From an uncultured Flavobacteriaceae bacterium (GTDB lineage Bacteria; Bacteroidota; Bacteroidia; Flavobacteriales; Flavobacteriaceae): a stretch of 64,000 nucleotides of DNA. The stretch lies in NCBI GenBank assembly GCA_947500525.1, contig CANMSH010000002.1, positions 124,001 to 188,000 on the forward strand, in the 5' to 3' direction. Shown here piece after piece: positions 17,995-26,320 of this stretch. Both the position numbers and the translations under genes were made by a program. How positions within the stretch are numbered: the first letter of the stretch is position 1; every line of letters begins with the position of its first letter. The notes under the pieces are model-generated. The model was not told the origin of the DNA, did not search any database, and saw nothing but the letters and a program-made list of their open reading frames with translations.

Positions 17995-19892
17995 TATTTT
18001 TTCAATTCAAATTTATGCTGCGAAGTTATAGTTATTTTATCGCTATCCAATAATAATTGTAACATCGGAATGATAATAGATTTATCTTTATTCATATGTG
18101 ATACGATTTCTCGAGAAGACAATTGTTTGTGCTCTTTTAACAGTTGCAAAATTGCACGTGAAGTCTTGGTTTCATCAACACTTTTAGAAGAGTCATTGAG
18201 ACAAACATCGCAAATCTCACAATTTGAGTTAGAATACTCTCCAAAATAGCTCAGTAATAAATTACTTCTACATTGTTTTGTATTGTGAAGATACTTTAAT
18301 ACTGCTTTTACCTTATTTACTTTAACTAACTGATGACTCTTAATTTTTTTTGTAACTGCATTAATAGTGCGTTTATCATCTCGTGGCACTAAAAAATGAA
18401 TAAAACTGGTAGCCGTTACTGGCTTGAATTCTAGAATACCATCGCTTGAAATGTTTTCTAAAAACTCAGTAACCTGCCTAAAACTCAATTGTAACTTTCT
18501 GCTTAAAACGAGTTCATCAATTTTTTTGGGCGCTTCAAAAACACCGCCATAAGTTCTTAATATCAATTTTACGAGTTCTCCATATTGTACGTTTTTTTCG
18601 CAATAATTTAATGTTTCACGATGGCTAGCAGAAAAAGTAACAATTGATTTTTGACTAAAATTTTCATCAATCTGAATGACGGATTGATTGTTTAATTGTT
18701 GAATGGCGTTACTAGTTTTTAATTTTGGTAGCCTATATTTTTCACAAAATGATTGAAAATTAAAAGCTTGCGGTTCTGTTGTTTTTTCTCCAATAGATAC
18801 TTGAAAATGCTGATTTAATTTTACATATACATCTGTAATAAAATTGATAGGAGTGAGACCTTTTTCAAATCTATTTTTGAAATCGAATTCGACCGCTTTA
18901 TTGTAAATGATGCTCGAAATCGCTTTTTCGCCATTTCTTCCAGCCCGTCCGGCCTCTTGCATGTAATTCTCTAGGCTGTACGGTAAATTTGTATGAATAA
19001 TAGTTGAAACATTGTCTTTATCTATGCCCATACCAAATGCATTTGTGGCAACCATTATTGGTGTTTTTTCGGATAACCAATTGAGATAACTTTCTTTTTT
19101 ATCAGAAGCAGATAACCCTCCGTGATAAAAGCTACTTTTATAACCTTGAAAATTCAAAAAATCTGATAAGGTTTTTGTCGCTTTTCTACTACTTGTATAG
19201 ACAATTGACGGAGTATTTGTCTTAGGCAGTAGTTGTTGTAAAGCAAAATGAGTGTCTTCTGAATGATGAATTTGATACGCTAAGTTCTTGCGCTTCAATG
19301 ATTCTTTGACTAAAAGAGTATCATTAAGAGATAAATTATGTTCGATATCTTTTAGTACAGCTGATGTAGCCGATGCCGTTAATGCAACCATAGGAATCTT
19401 GGGATGTAAATCTTTGAGAACTGAGATATTTCTATAAGAAGGCCTAAAATCATGACCCCATTCAGAAATACAATGTGCTTCATCTATTGCAATCAAATTT
19501 AATGTTAGTTCTTTGATTTTCTCTTGGATAAACTCAGATGCTAAACGTTCTGGTGATAAATATAGAAACTTGTAATTTCCATATTTTAGGTTGTCAAAAA
19601 TTGAAACAATTTCATCTTGTGATAAAGAAGCATTTAATGCAACCGCCTTAATACCTTTTTCAAGTAAGTTAGATACTTGATCTTGCATTAATGCAACCAA
19701 AGGAGAAATAACAATACAAACACCATCTTTTACGAGAGTGGGAATTTGAAAACATACGGATTTACCACCTCCAGTTGGTAGAAATGCAATGACATCTTTT
19801 GAGTCTAATAGTGCATTTATAATTTGTTCTTGAGAATTCCTAAATGCCGAATGGTTCCAATATTTCTGAAGTATGTGTATTGGTTCGTTCAT
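17994..19892 (-). CDS. recQ: ATP-dependent DNA helicase RecQ
   Basis: A 632-residue superfamily 2 DNA helicase. Visible motifs are Walker A (LPTGGGKSVCFQ), DEAH followed by the RecQ-specific aromatic loop (AIDEAHCISEWGHDFRPSYR), SAT-like LTASAT and motif VI (QEAGRAGRNGE). A four-cysteine zinc site (CRSNLLLSYFGEY, CEICDVC) and a winged-helix-like region follow. No convincing HRDC domain is seen at the C-terminus. RecQ acts in recombination repair and at stalled forks. The gene overlaps the upstream AAA gene by 4 bases (ATGA) and fmt by one. Confidence 0.94.
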   Translation of the reverse strand: MNEPIHILQKYWNHSAFRNSQEQIINALLDSKDVIAFLPTGGGKSVCFQIPTLVKDGVCIVISPLVALMQDQVSNLLEKGIKAVALNASLSQDEIVSIFDNLKYGNYKFLYLSPERLASEFIQEKIKELTLNLIAIDEAHCISEWGHDFRPSYRNISVLKDLHPKIPMVALTASATSAVLKDIEHNLSLNDTLLVKESLKRKNLAYQIHHSEDTHFALQQLLPKTNTPSIVYTSSRKATKTLSDFLNFQGYKSSFYHGGLSASDKKESYLNWLSEKTPIMVATNAFGMGIDKDNVSTIIHTNLPYSLENYMQEAGRAGRNGEKAISSIIYNKAVEFDFKNRFEKGLTPINFITDVYVKLNQHFQVSIGEKTTEPQAFNFQSFCEKYRLPKLKTSNAIQQLNNQSVIQIDENFSQKSIVTFSASHRETLNYCEKNVQYGELVKLILRTYGGVFEAPKKIDELVLSRKLQLSFRQVTEFLENISSDGILEFKPVTATSFIHFLVPRDDKRTINAVTKKIKSHQLVKVNKVKAVLKYLHNTKQCRSNLLLSYFGEYSNSNCEICDVCLNDSSKSVDETKTSRAILQLLKEHKQLSSREIVSHMNKDKSIIIPMLQLLLDSDKITITSQHKFELKK

Positions 19893-20449
19893 TCATTATG
19901 TATTGAATTTAAAACCAATTCTACACGTTCGTCAACCGATCCGAAAGGTACTAGTTGAACATTATATCCATAGAGCCGATACGTTTTTTCTAAGTGATAG
20001 TGAATTTGTTTCGCTTCTTCAAAGCTTTCAAATCTTTCATTATCTGAAATATATATTTCTTCCCAAGGTGGTAATAGAAAAATGGTATCATACTTATAGG
20101 TCTTACAAGCCTCAATAAATTCAGTACTATATTCTTGTTTGAAAAAATCCATATACGCTAATACATCCGGAATTGCGCGATCGAAAAATAACATAGTTTC
20201 CTCACGATCTTGCGAATTTAAATACTGCTTAATTCGTCCATTTAAAAGCTTTGTATTAAACTCAAATGGATCTTCAACGAATGCTAGCGGATTAGAATCA
20301 AAAGTAGTTGCATTGCTCTTTTCTTTCGCTTCTAAGGTAAAATCTCGAATAACTTCGTGATAACAAAAATAATCACTCTCTTCTAACTTTTTTATTATAG
20401 AAGTTTTGCCTGTTCCTGGGGCACCAGTAATGACGATACGTTGTGGCAT
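19889..20449 (-). CDS. P-loop NTPase of the AAA_28 type
   Basis: A 186-residue nucleotide-binding protein. It has a Walker A motif at the very N-terminus (GAPGTGKTS), a Walker-B-like strand (MLFFDRAIPD) and a kinase-like second half (YDTIFLLPPWEEIY). This matches the small AAA_28/NadR-kinase-like family, whose bacterial members have no settled substrate; a small-molecule kinase is plausible from the fold. It is first in a translationally coupled operon with recQ and fmt. Confidence 0.8.
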   Translation of the reverse strand: MPQRIVITGAPGTGKTSIIKKLEESDYFCYHEVIRDFTLEAKEKSNATTFDSNPLAFVEDPFEFNTKLLNGRIKQYLNSQDREETMLFFDRAIPDVLAYMDFFKQEYSTEFIEACKTYKYDTIFLLPPWEEIYISDNERFESFEEAKQIHYHLEKTYRLYGYNVQLVPFGSVDERVELVLNSIHNE

Positions 20450-20582
20450 TTATGAAGAAAATTACTTTTAACAAAGAAAAGAAAATATTTAGTTAAGAAG
20501 AATAATATCGGTAATTTTGTCAGCAATTTGTTCAAATTGAATAATTGGTATTGTATTTGGACAGATTTTCTAAAAATAAAGA

Positions 20583-20864
20583 ATGAGTAAACAAGAAGAG
20601 TTTTATAAAAAATTAAAGATTAGTTTAGAAGAAACGACCGTTTTTCCTGCTAGTTATATGTATAAATTTATTATCCCTTCTGATAAAGAAAAATTGCAAA
20701 CAATTGAAAAGATATTTGATTATAGCGGAGCGGTGATTAATACAAAACCATCTAAGACTGGTAAGTACAATAGTATAACCGTTTTAGTGACGATGAAGAG
20801 TGCAGATGAAATTATAGCAAAATATAAAGAAGTTTCGGTAGTGGAAGGCGTAATTTCTTTGTGA
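20583..20864 (+). CDS. DUF493 family protein
   Basis: A 93-residue protein of the DUF493 family (YbeD-like). It begins MSKQEEFYKKLKISLEET and carries the conserved FPASYMYKFIIP and SKTGKYNSITVLVTM; the fold is an ACT-like α/β sandwich. Family members are often described as putative regulators, with no proven role here. Upstream, between this gene and the divergent AAA gene, TAATTTTG at 20,512-20,519 and TGTATTTG at 20,552-20,559 are possible -7 boxes. Confidence 0.9.
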   Translation: MSKQEEFYKKLKISLEETTVFPASYMYKFIIPSDKEKLQTIEKIFDYSGAVINTKPSKTGKYNSITVLVTMKSADEIIAKYKEVSVVEGVISL

Positions 20865-20895
20865 TTTATTTAACAAGAAAATTAAAAATAACGGC

Positions 20896-20903
20896 TAATT
20901 TTG
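20896..20903 (+). promoter_or_regulatory. -7 type box before the foldase module
   Basis: TAATTTTG matches TAnnTTTG and lies 33-54 bases before the two candidate starts of the first peptidyl-prolyl isomerase gene. No TTG is at the right distance upstream. Confidence 0.35.
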
Positions 20904-20949
20904 CGAGAGCTAAAATTATTCGTGTTATATGATTTTAGATATTACTTAT

Positions 20950-22848
20950 ATGATTTTAAAAAGATTAATTCCTCTTGCTGTTGTGTTGCTCACACTACAA
21001 TCGTATTCGCAAAAGAGCCAAGAAGTATTATTTACAATAGACAAGGATCCTGTTACAAGTCAGGAGTTTCTGAATGTTTTTAATAAGAATAGAGATATAG
21101 TAGATGAAGAAAATAGAAAAACTGTAGAAGAGTATCTCGAGCTTTACATTAACTATAAATTAAAATTAAAACAAGCATACGAACTTCAATTAGATACGGT
21201 CGCTTCTTATAAGCAGGAATTAAAAAAATACAAAGAGCAATTAATTGGGCCGTATTTAAAAGATTCTAAGGTCACTGAGTCTTTGGTGAAAGAGGCATAC
21301 GATAGGATGAAAAATGAGGTAAACGCAAGTCATATTTTAGCACTTGTAAAACCGAAAGCGCTACCTAAAGATACTTTAAAGGCATATAATAAAATTCTTG
21401 AGGCAAGAGAAAAAGTTGTTAAGGGCACTTCTTTTGAGCAAGTTGCGAAAGAATATTCTGAAGACCCTTCCGCTAAATCTAACGGTGGGAACTTAGGGTA
21501 CTTTAGTACGTTTGCAATGGTTTATCCGTTCGAAAACGCAGCATTTGGTACGGAGGTGGGTAAGGTTTCCATGCCTTTTAAGACAAGTTTTGGTTATCAT
21601 ATTGTGAAGATAAATGACAAAAGAGTTTCGAAAGGAGAGGTAGAGGTGGCCCACATAATGGTACAGAGTAAAAATGAAAATAAGGTTTCTGCAAAAGAAA
21701 AAATAGATGAATTATATGCTAAATTACAACAAGGAGACGCCTTTGAATTTTTAGCCAAACAACATTCAGATGATAAAAATAGTGCTGTCCGAGGTGGTAG
21801 ATTGGCGAAATTTTCAACAAGTAGAATGATAAAATCGTTTTCTGATGTTGCCTTTTCATTAGAAAATGAGAATGATTTTTCAAAGCCATTTAAAACTCAA
21901 TATGGTTGGCATATTGTAAAACTGTTAAAGAAGCATCCTATTAGATCATATGAAGAATTAAAGAATGAGTTGTCTAAAAGAATAGAAAAGAGTCAACGTG
22001 CTACTTTGGTTGGAAAATCTATTGCCGGAAAATTAAAAAAGAAGTATGCTATTCAGTTAAATAAGGAAAGTTTTGATGCTTACATGAAAAATGACACTGA
22101 CTTTATCGAGAAAAATCTGGAGATGACCATTGTTACGATTAACGAGAAAAAGATTCCATTAGATCGCTTGATATCATATTATGGCACCCAGAAAACGAAA
22201 ACTTTTAAAGCTGCATATGAAGATTTTTTAAATGAAGAAATTATTACGTATTACAAAGAAAATTTAGAAAATACCAACGAGGAATTTGCCAGTACGATTC
22301 AAGAATATAGAGACGGATTATTGTTATTTGATTTGTTACAAGAAAAAATTTGGACTAGGGCAGAAAAAGACACTATCGCTTTACAAAAATTCTTTCTAGA
22401 AAATCGAAATAATTACACATGGAAAGAGCGGGCTAATTTAACACTTGCGTCCTGTACAAAATCAGATAAAGCGGAGCAGGTAAGAACATTGTTATCGCAA
22501 GGAAAATCGATCGAGCAAATTAAACAGGAATTGAACGAAGGAGCGACAATAAATGTGCTGTTCTCAGAGGGTATTCTTGAAGCAGGTGATCAAAAATTAC
22601 CGAAAAACTATACTTTTAAAAAGGGAGTTTCTAAGGTTTATAATGATGAGAAAAATGAATTTTTAATTGTTGATGTAAAAAGCATTATCGCACCAGCATT
22701 AAAAGAATTGAAAGAGGCAAAAGGCTTAGTTATCAACGATTTTCAAAAAGCTCTTGAAAGTAAATGGATATCCGACTTAAATACCTTGTATAAAGTCAAA
22801 ATTCGTAAGAAAGTATTGAAAAAATTAGTGAAAGATAATAGTCAGTAA
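20950..22848 (+). CDS. Periplasmic peptidyl-prolyl isomerase with two parvulin domains
   Basis: A 632-residue secreted protein (MILKRLIPLAVVLLTLQSYSQ signal). An N-terminal SurA-like helical region is followed by two PpiC/parvulin domains at roughly residues 125-225 (NASHILALV to FGYHIVKINDKR) and 230-330 (VAHIMVQ to YGWHIVKLLKK), then a long charged C-terminal part. It should assist folding of outer-membrane proteins. It opens a three-gene foldase module with two further SurA-like genes. An upstream in-frame ATG at 20,929 adds seven residues and weakens the signal peptide. Confidence 0.9.
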   Translation: MILKRLIPLAVVLLTLQSYSQKSQEVLFTIDKDPVTSQEFLNVFNKNRDIVDEENRKTVEEYLELYINYKLKLKQAYELQLDTVASYKQELKKYKEQLIGPYLKDSKVTESLVKEAYDRMKNEVNASHILALVKPKALPKDTLKAYNKILEAREKVVKGTSFEQVAKEYSEDPSAKSNGGNLGYFSTFAMVYPFENAAFGTEVGKVSMPFKTSFGYHIVKINDKRVSKGEVEVAHIMVQSKNENKVSAKEKIDELYAKLQQGDAFEFLAKQHSDDKNSAVRGGRLAKFSTSRMIKSFSDVAFSLENENDFSKPFKTQYGWHIVKLLKKHPIRSYEELKNELSKRIEKSQRATLVGKSIAGKLKKKYAIQLNKESFDAYMKNDTDFIEKNLEMTIVTINEKKIPLDRLISYYGTQKTKTFKAAYEDFLNEEIITYYKENLENTNEEFASTIQEYRDGLLLFDLLQEKIWTRAEKDTIALQKFFLENRNNYTWKERANLTLASCTKSDKAEQVRTLLSQGKSIEQIKQELNEGATINVLFSEGILEAGDQKLPKNYTFKKGVSKVYNDEKNEFLIVDVKSIIAPALKELKEAKGLVINDFQKALESKWISDLNTLYKVKIRKKVLKKLVKDNSQ

Positions 22849-22850
22849 AT

Positions 22851-23714
22851 TTGAAGAGACTTTTTACATATTGTACTATAATTTGCCTTGTAACTTTGAT
22901 GTCTTGTAACCAACAACAAGACAACAAAGAGGCTATTGCTCGTGTTTCAAACGTGTATCTGTATAAGAGTGATCTTGAAGAATTACTGCCAACTGATTTA
23001 ACGAAACAAGATAGCCTTCTTTTGGTAAAAACATATATTAATAATTGGGCTAAGGATCAATTACTACTAGAAAAAGCTAAAATTAATTTAAGCGATAATA
23101 GGGACGTAGAGGAATTAGTAAATCAATATCGTCAAGATATTTTGATAGATAAGTACAAAGGAGCTGCGGTTGCGCAGTATTTGGACACGGTTTTTACAGA
23201 TGAAGATGTTTCTAATTTTTACAATGAGAACCAAGAAATATTTAAGTTAAATGAAGAACTAGTAAAGTTTAAATATATTCATTTCGGAAACGATTTATTG
23301 AATCCTGAAGATTTTATTTCATTATTTAGATCTAGCAAAAAAGAGGATTTAGATAGTCTTGTTTCCCAAGAAATGCAGTTAAAATCATTTAATTTTAATG
23401 ATTCGACTTGGATTCGTCTAGAAGATGTACGCAATAAAATCCCGATTCTTAAAAAATCTGATAAAAGTCAGTTATTAAAAAAAACTAATTATTTAAAAAA
23501 AGAAGATTCATTAGGAGTATATTTGATCGCGATAAAAGATGTTTTAGGTAGAAATCAAACAGCTCCCAAAAGCTATGTTTTATCTACTGTTAAACAAATG
23601 ATTCTTCATAAGCGTAAGTTAGATTTGCTTAAAAAAATAGAACAAACGTTGATGGAAGATGCCATTAATAATAAAGAATTTGAAATTTTTGAAATACCTC
23701 AGACCGACCAATAG
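22851..23714 (+). CDS. SurA-like lipoprotein without a clear parvulin domain
   Basis: A 287-residue lipoprotein between two peptidyl-prolyl isomerase genes. The start is TTG two bases after the previous stop; the next in-frame ATG is inside the lipobox region, so only the TTG start yields the signal (MKRLFTYCTIICLVTLMSC). The N-terminal half resembles the SurA chaperone region (VSNVYLYKSDLEELLP, NNWAKDQLLLEKA), but the segment where a parvulin domain should follow lacks the typical His-containing strands (FGYHI or SHIL type). It probably acts as a chaperone or partner rather than an isomerase. This is inferred from shape and position. Confidence 0.78.
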   Translation: MKRLFTYCTIICLVTLMSCNQQQDNKEAIARVSNVYLYKSDLEELLPTDLTKQDSLLLVKTYINNWAKDQLLLEKAKINLSDNRDVEELVNQYRQDILIDKYKGAAVAQYLDTVFTDEDVSNFYNENQEIFKLNEELVKFKYIHFGNDLLNPEDFISLFRSSKKEDLDSLVSQEMQLKSFNFNDSTWIRLEDVRNKIPILKKSDKSQLLKKTNYLKKEDSLGVYLIAIKDVLGRNQTAPKSYVLSTVKQMILHKRKLDLLKKIEQTLMEDAINNKEFEIFEIPQTDQ

Positions 23715-23749
23715 GTTGCTCTAAGAATTTAATACATAAGAGAATTAAA

Positions 23750-25168
23750 ATGAACAGTAATAGTATGAAAATGATCGGTAGAATATGCGTGATAATAGTG
23801 TTTTTATCTGCACAGTCATTAGGTGCCCAAGAGACAGATAAAAAAGAGGACGCGAAAGAGAAAACAGAAACTAACCAGCAAAAGGTAAAGTTAGATGGTG
23901 TGGCAACGGTTGTTGGTAAAAACATTGTTTTAGATTCTGAAATCGAAGGATATAAACAACAGTTGTTACAGCAAAGTGAAGGGAAAGTAGAAATTTCTGA
24001 TTGTGATATGCTTGAGCAAATTATGGATAGAAAATTATTGTCGCATCATGCGGTGATTGATAGTTTGATAGTAACTGATGCTGAAGCCAATAATAGAGTA
24101 GATAGAAAATTAAGTTACTTCATGCAACAGTTAGGATCTGAAGAAAAAGTATATAAGTATTATGGCTTTAATAGCTTAGCTGATATGAGAAAAGACTTTC
24201 TTGAAGTTGAAAAAGAAGCTGCGCTCATTGAGAAAATGCAAACTGCTTTGACAGAAAAAGTTGATGTTACGCCAGAAGAAGTACGAAGCTATTATAAAAG
24301 TTTGGAGGAAAAAGGTAATTTGCCAGAATTTGGAGCGGAGATAGAGTTGTCTCAGATAGTATTGAAAGTGGCACCTTCTGAAGAAGAAGTTCAAAAAGTG
24401 ATTGACAAGTTAAATAGTATTAAAAAAGAAGTAGAAGAAGGTGGTAGTTTTACGATGAAGGCTATTTTATATTCTGAAGATCCGGGTGTAACAAATAATA
24501 AAGGCTTTTATTCAATGAATAGAGAAAGTGGTTTCGTAAAAGAGTTTAAGGAAGCTGCCTTTAGTATTGATGAAGGTGAAATAACAGAGCCTTTTAAATC
24601 TCAATTTGGATACCATATTCTAACTGTAGAAAAAGTTAAAGGTAAGCAGCGAGACACAAGACATCTTTTGATAAAACCAAAAGTTGAGGAGTTTGAAAAA
24701 CTAAAGGTAAAAGATACGATTGCTAAACTTAGAAAGGATATTTTGACGTTCAAAATGACCTTTGAAGAAGCGGTAAAGAAATATTCTCAAGATAAGGTTA
24801 CCAGAAGTAATGAAGGACTTATCGTAAACCCTGTTACAAGTGATACAAAATTTGAACTGACAAATATGGATCCTGAGTTGTATGCCCGGATCAGTAACCT
24901 AAAAAAAGGCGAAATTTCTGATGTTTTTTATGATGAAACCAGAGAAGGTGAAATGATGTATAAAATCATTTTGATGAAAAGTAAGACAGATGCCCATATT
25001 GCTGATTTAGATAAAGACTATGTGAAAATTCAAAACTTAGCATTGCAAAAAAAGAAGCAAGAAACCATAGATAAATGGGCTAAAGATAAAATTAAAGACA
25101 CCTATATTAAGATAAATAATGAATATGGAAAATGTGTTTTTAAAAATAATTGGGCAAAAGCAAACTAA
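23750..25168 (+). CDS. surA: SurA-type periplasmic foldase
   Basis: A 472-residue secreted protein with signal (MKMIGRICVIIVFLSAQSLGAQ), a SurA N-terminal chaperone domain at about 45-175 (DGVATVVGKNIVLDSEIEGYKQQL) and two PpiC-type domains at about 180-285 (IELSQIVLK to FGYHILTVEKV) and 290-395 (DTRHLLIKP to MMYKIILMKSK). SurA escorts unfolded outer-membrane proteins through the periplasm. An alternative ATG lies five codons in. It is the third member of the foldase module and is followed two bases later by moxR. Confidence 0.92.
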   Translation: MNSNSMKMIGRICVIIVFLSAQSLGAQETDKKEDAKEKTETNQQKVKLDGVATVVGKNIVLDSEIEGYKQQLLQQSEGKVEISDCDMLEQIMDRKLLSHHAVIDSLIVTDAEANNRVDRKLSYFMQQLGSEEKVYKYYGFNSLADMRKDFLEVEKEAALIEKMQTALTEKVDVTPEEVRSYYKSLEEKGNLPEFGAEIELSQIVLKVAPSEEEVQKVIDKLNSIKKEVEEGGSFTMKAILYSEDPGVTNNKGFYSMNRESGFVKEFKEAAFSIDEGEITEPFKSQFGYHILTVEKVKGKQRDTRHLLIKPKVEEFEKLKVKDTIAKLRKDILTFKMTFEEAVKKYSQDKVTRSNEGLIVNPVTSDTKFELTNMDPELYARISNLKKGEISDVFYDETREGEMMYKIILMKSKTDAHIADLDKDYVKIQNLALQKKKQETIDKWAKDKIKDTYIKINNEYGKCVFKNNWAKAN

Positions 25169-25170
25169 GT

Positions 25171-26124
25171 ATGTCTGACGTAACCGCAATCGAAAATCTG
25201 GTAAAAAAACATGCTCAGTTAAAGTCTGAAATTGCGAAAGTAATTGTAGGGCAAAACGAAGCAATCAACCATGTATTACTCTCTATTTTGTGTGGGGGTC
25301 ACTCTTTATTAATTGGTGTTCCAGGTTTAGCAAAAACATTATTAGTGAATACTGTTTCTGAAGCCTTAGGGTTAGATTTTAAACGTATTCAATTTACGCC
25401 AGATTTAATGCCCTCAGATATCCTAGGAAGTGAAATTTTAGATGAGAATAGACATTTTAAGTTTATAAAGGGACCGATATTTTCTAATATAATCTTGGCT
25501 GATGAAATTAACAGAACACCTCCTAAAACGCAGGCAGCGCTTTTAGAAGCGATGCAAGAAAAATCGGTCACTGTGGCCGGACATCATTATACTTTGGAAG
25601 CACCTTTTTTCGTGCTGGCTACTCAAAACCCAATAGAGCAAGAAGGTACCTACCCTTTACCAGAAGCTCAGTTAGATCGTTTCATGTTCTCTATCAATCT
25701 AGAATATCCAAGTTTTGATGAAGAGGTACAAGTAGTTAAAAATACAACTTCTGATGTACATCAAACTGTAAGTTCTATTTTTTCATCTCAAGAGATAATT
25801 GAAGCTCAACGTTTAATTCGGCGTATTCCTGTAGCCGATAATGTAGTAGAATACGCGGTTCGTTTAGTTGGGAAAACACGGCCTAATTCAAATGATGTGT
25901 CGGAGATTGTTGCAAATTATATCGATTGGGGTGCCGGACCTAGAGCATCGCAAAACTTGGTACTTGCTGCAAAGGCTAATGCTGCTGTAAATGGGAAGTT
26001 TTCGCCTGATATTGAAGATGTTAAGACTGTTGCTCCAGGTATTTTACGCCATAGAATTGTTAAAAATTATAAAGCTGAAGCAGAGGGTATTACCGAGGAC
26101 AAAATTATAAAAGAATTGCTTTAG
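25171..26124 (+). CDS. MoxR-family AAA+ ATPase
   Basis: A 317-residue AAA+ ATPase of the MoxR family. Motifs: Walker A GVPGLAKT, Walker B with the MoxR hallmark LADEINRTPPKTQAALLEAMQE, sensor ATQNPIEQEGTYPLPEAQLDRF and a C-terminal lid. MoxR proteins act as chaperones that mature other complexes and usually sit next to DUF58 or VWA genes; here neither follows. Instead it trails surA by two bases, which hints at a link with envelope-protein maturation. ATG 25,171 is preferred over a TTG at 25,150 that would lie inside surA. Confidence 0.93.
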   Translation: MSDVTAIENLVKKHAQLKSEIAKVIVGQNEAINHVLLSILCGGHSLLIGVPGLAKTLLVNTVSEALGLDFKRIQFTPDLMPSDILGSEILDENRHFKFIKGPIFSNIILADEINRTPPKTQAALLEAMQEKSVTVAGHHYTLEAPFFVLATQNPIEQEGTYPLPEAQLDRFMFSINLEYPSFDEEVQVVKNTTSDVHQTVSSIFSSQEIIEAQRLIRRIPVADNVVEYAVRLVGKTRPNSNDVSEIVANYIDWGAGPRASQNLVLAAKANAAVNGKFSPDIEDVKTVAPGILRHRIVKNYKAEAEGITEDKIIKELL

Positions 26125-26166
26125 CCCTAGACCTTAAATTACGCTCTTAATTATTTGATTCACCCA

Positions 26167-26197
26167 TTGTTAGATTGAAAAATTAATTGTAAATTTG
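26167..26197 (+). promoter_or_regulatory. Promoter of rpsA
   Basis: TTG at 26,167-26,169 and TAAATTTG at 26,190-26,197, spaced 20 bases, fit the Bacteroidota -33/-7 pattern well. The transcript would carry a leader of about 115 nt. Confidence 0.6.
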
Positions 26198-26201
26198 CAC
26201 T

Positions 26202-26320
26202 CCTTTTTAGCGAGTATAGATTTAGAAAAAGGATTTTTTATAAAATTAGTTTAATAACTCTTATGTTATGATCGCCTAATAATCTAGATAACAATAAGAT
26301 ACAAATAATTTATCAGCAAC
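26202..26320 (+). promoter_or_regulatory. Long 5' leader of rpsA with a possible attenuator hairpin
   Basis: Arms CCTTTTT (26,202-26,208) and AAAAAGG (26,226-26,232) can pair across 17 bases and are followed by ATTTTTTA, which resembles a weak terminator. Autoregulation of S1 through its own leader is known in Proteobacteria; the same here is only inference. Confidence 0.3.

Noticed and set aside
25150-25170. Earlier start for the MoxR gene inside surA
   Set aside because: It is a TTG seven codons upstream; the ATG at 25,171 gives the usual MoxR N-terminus.
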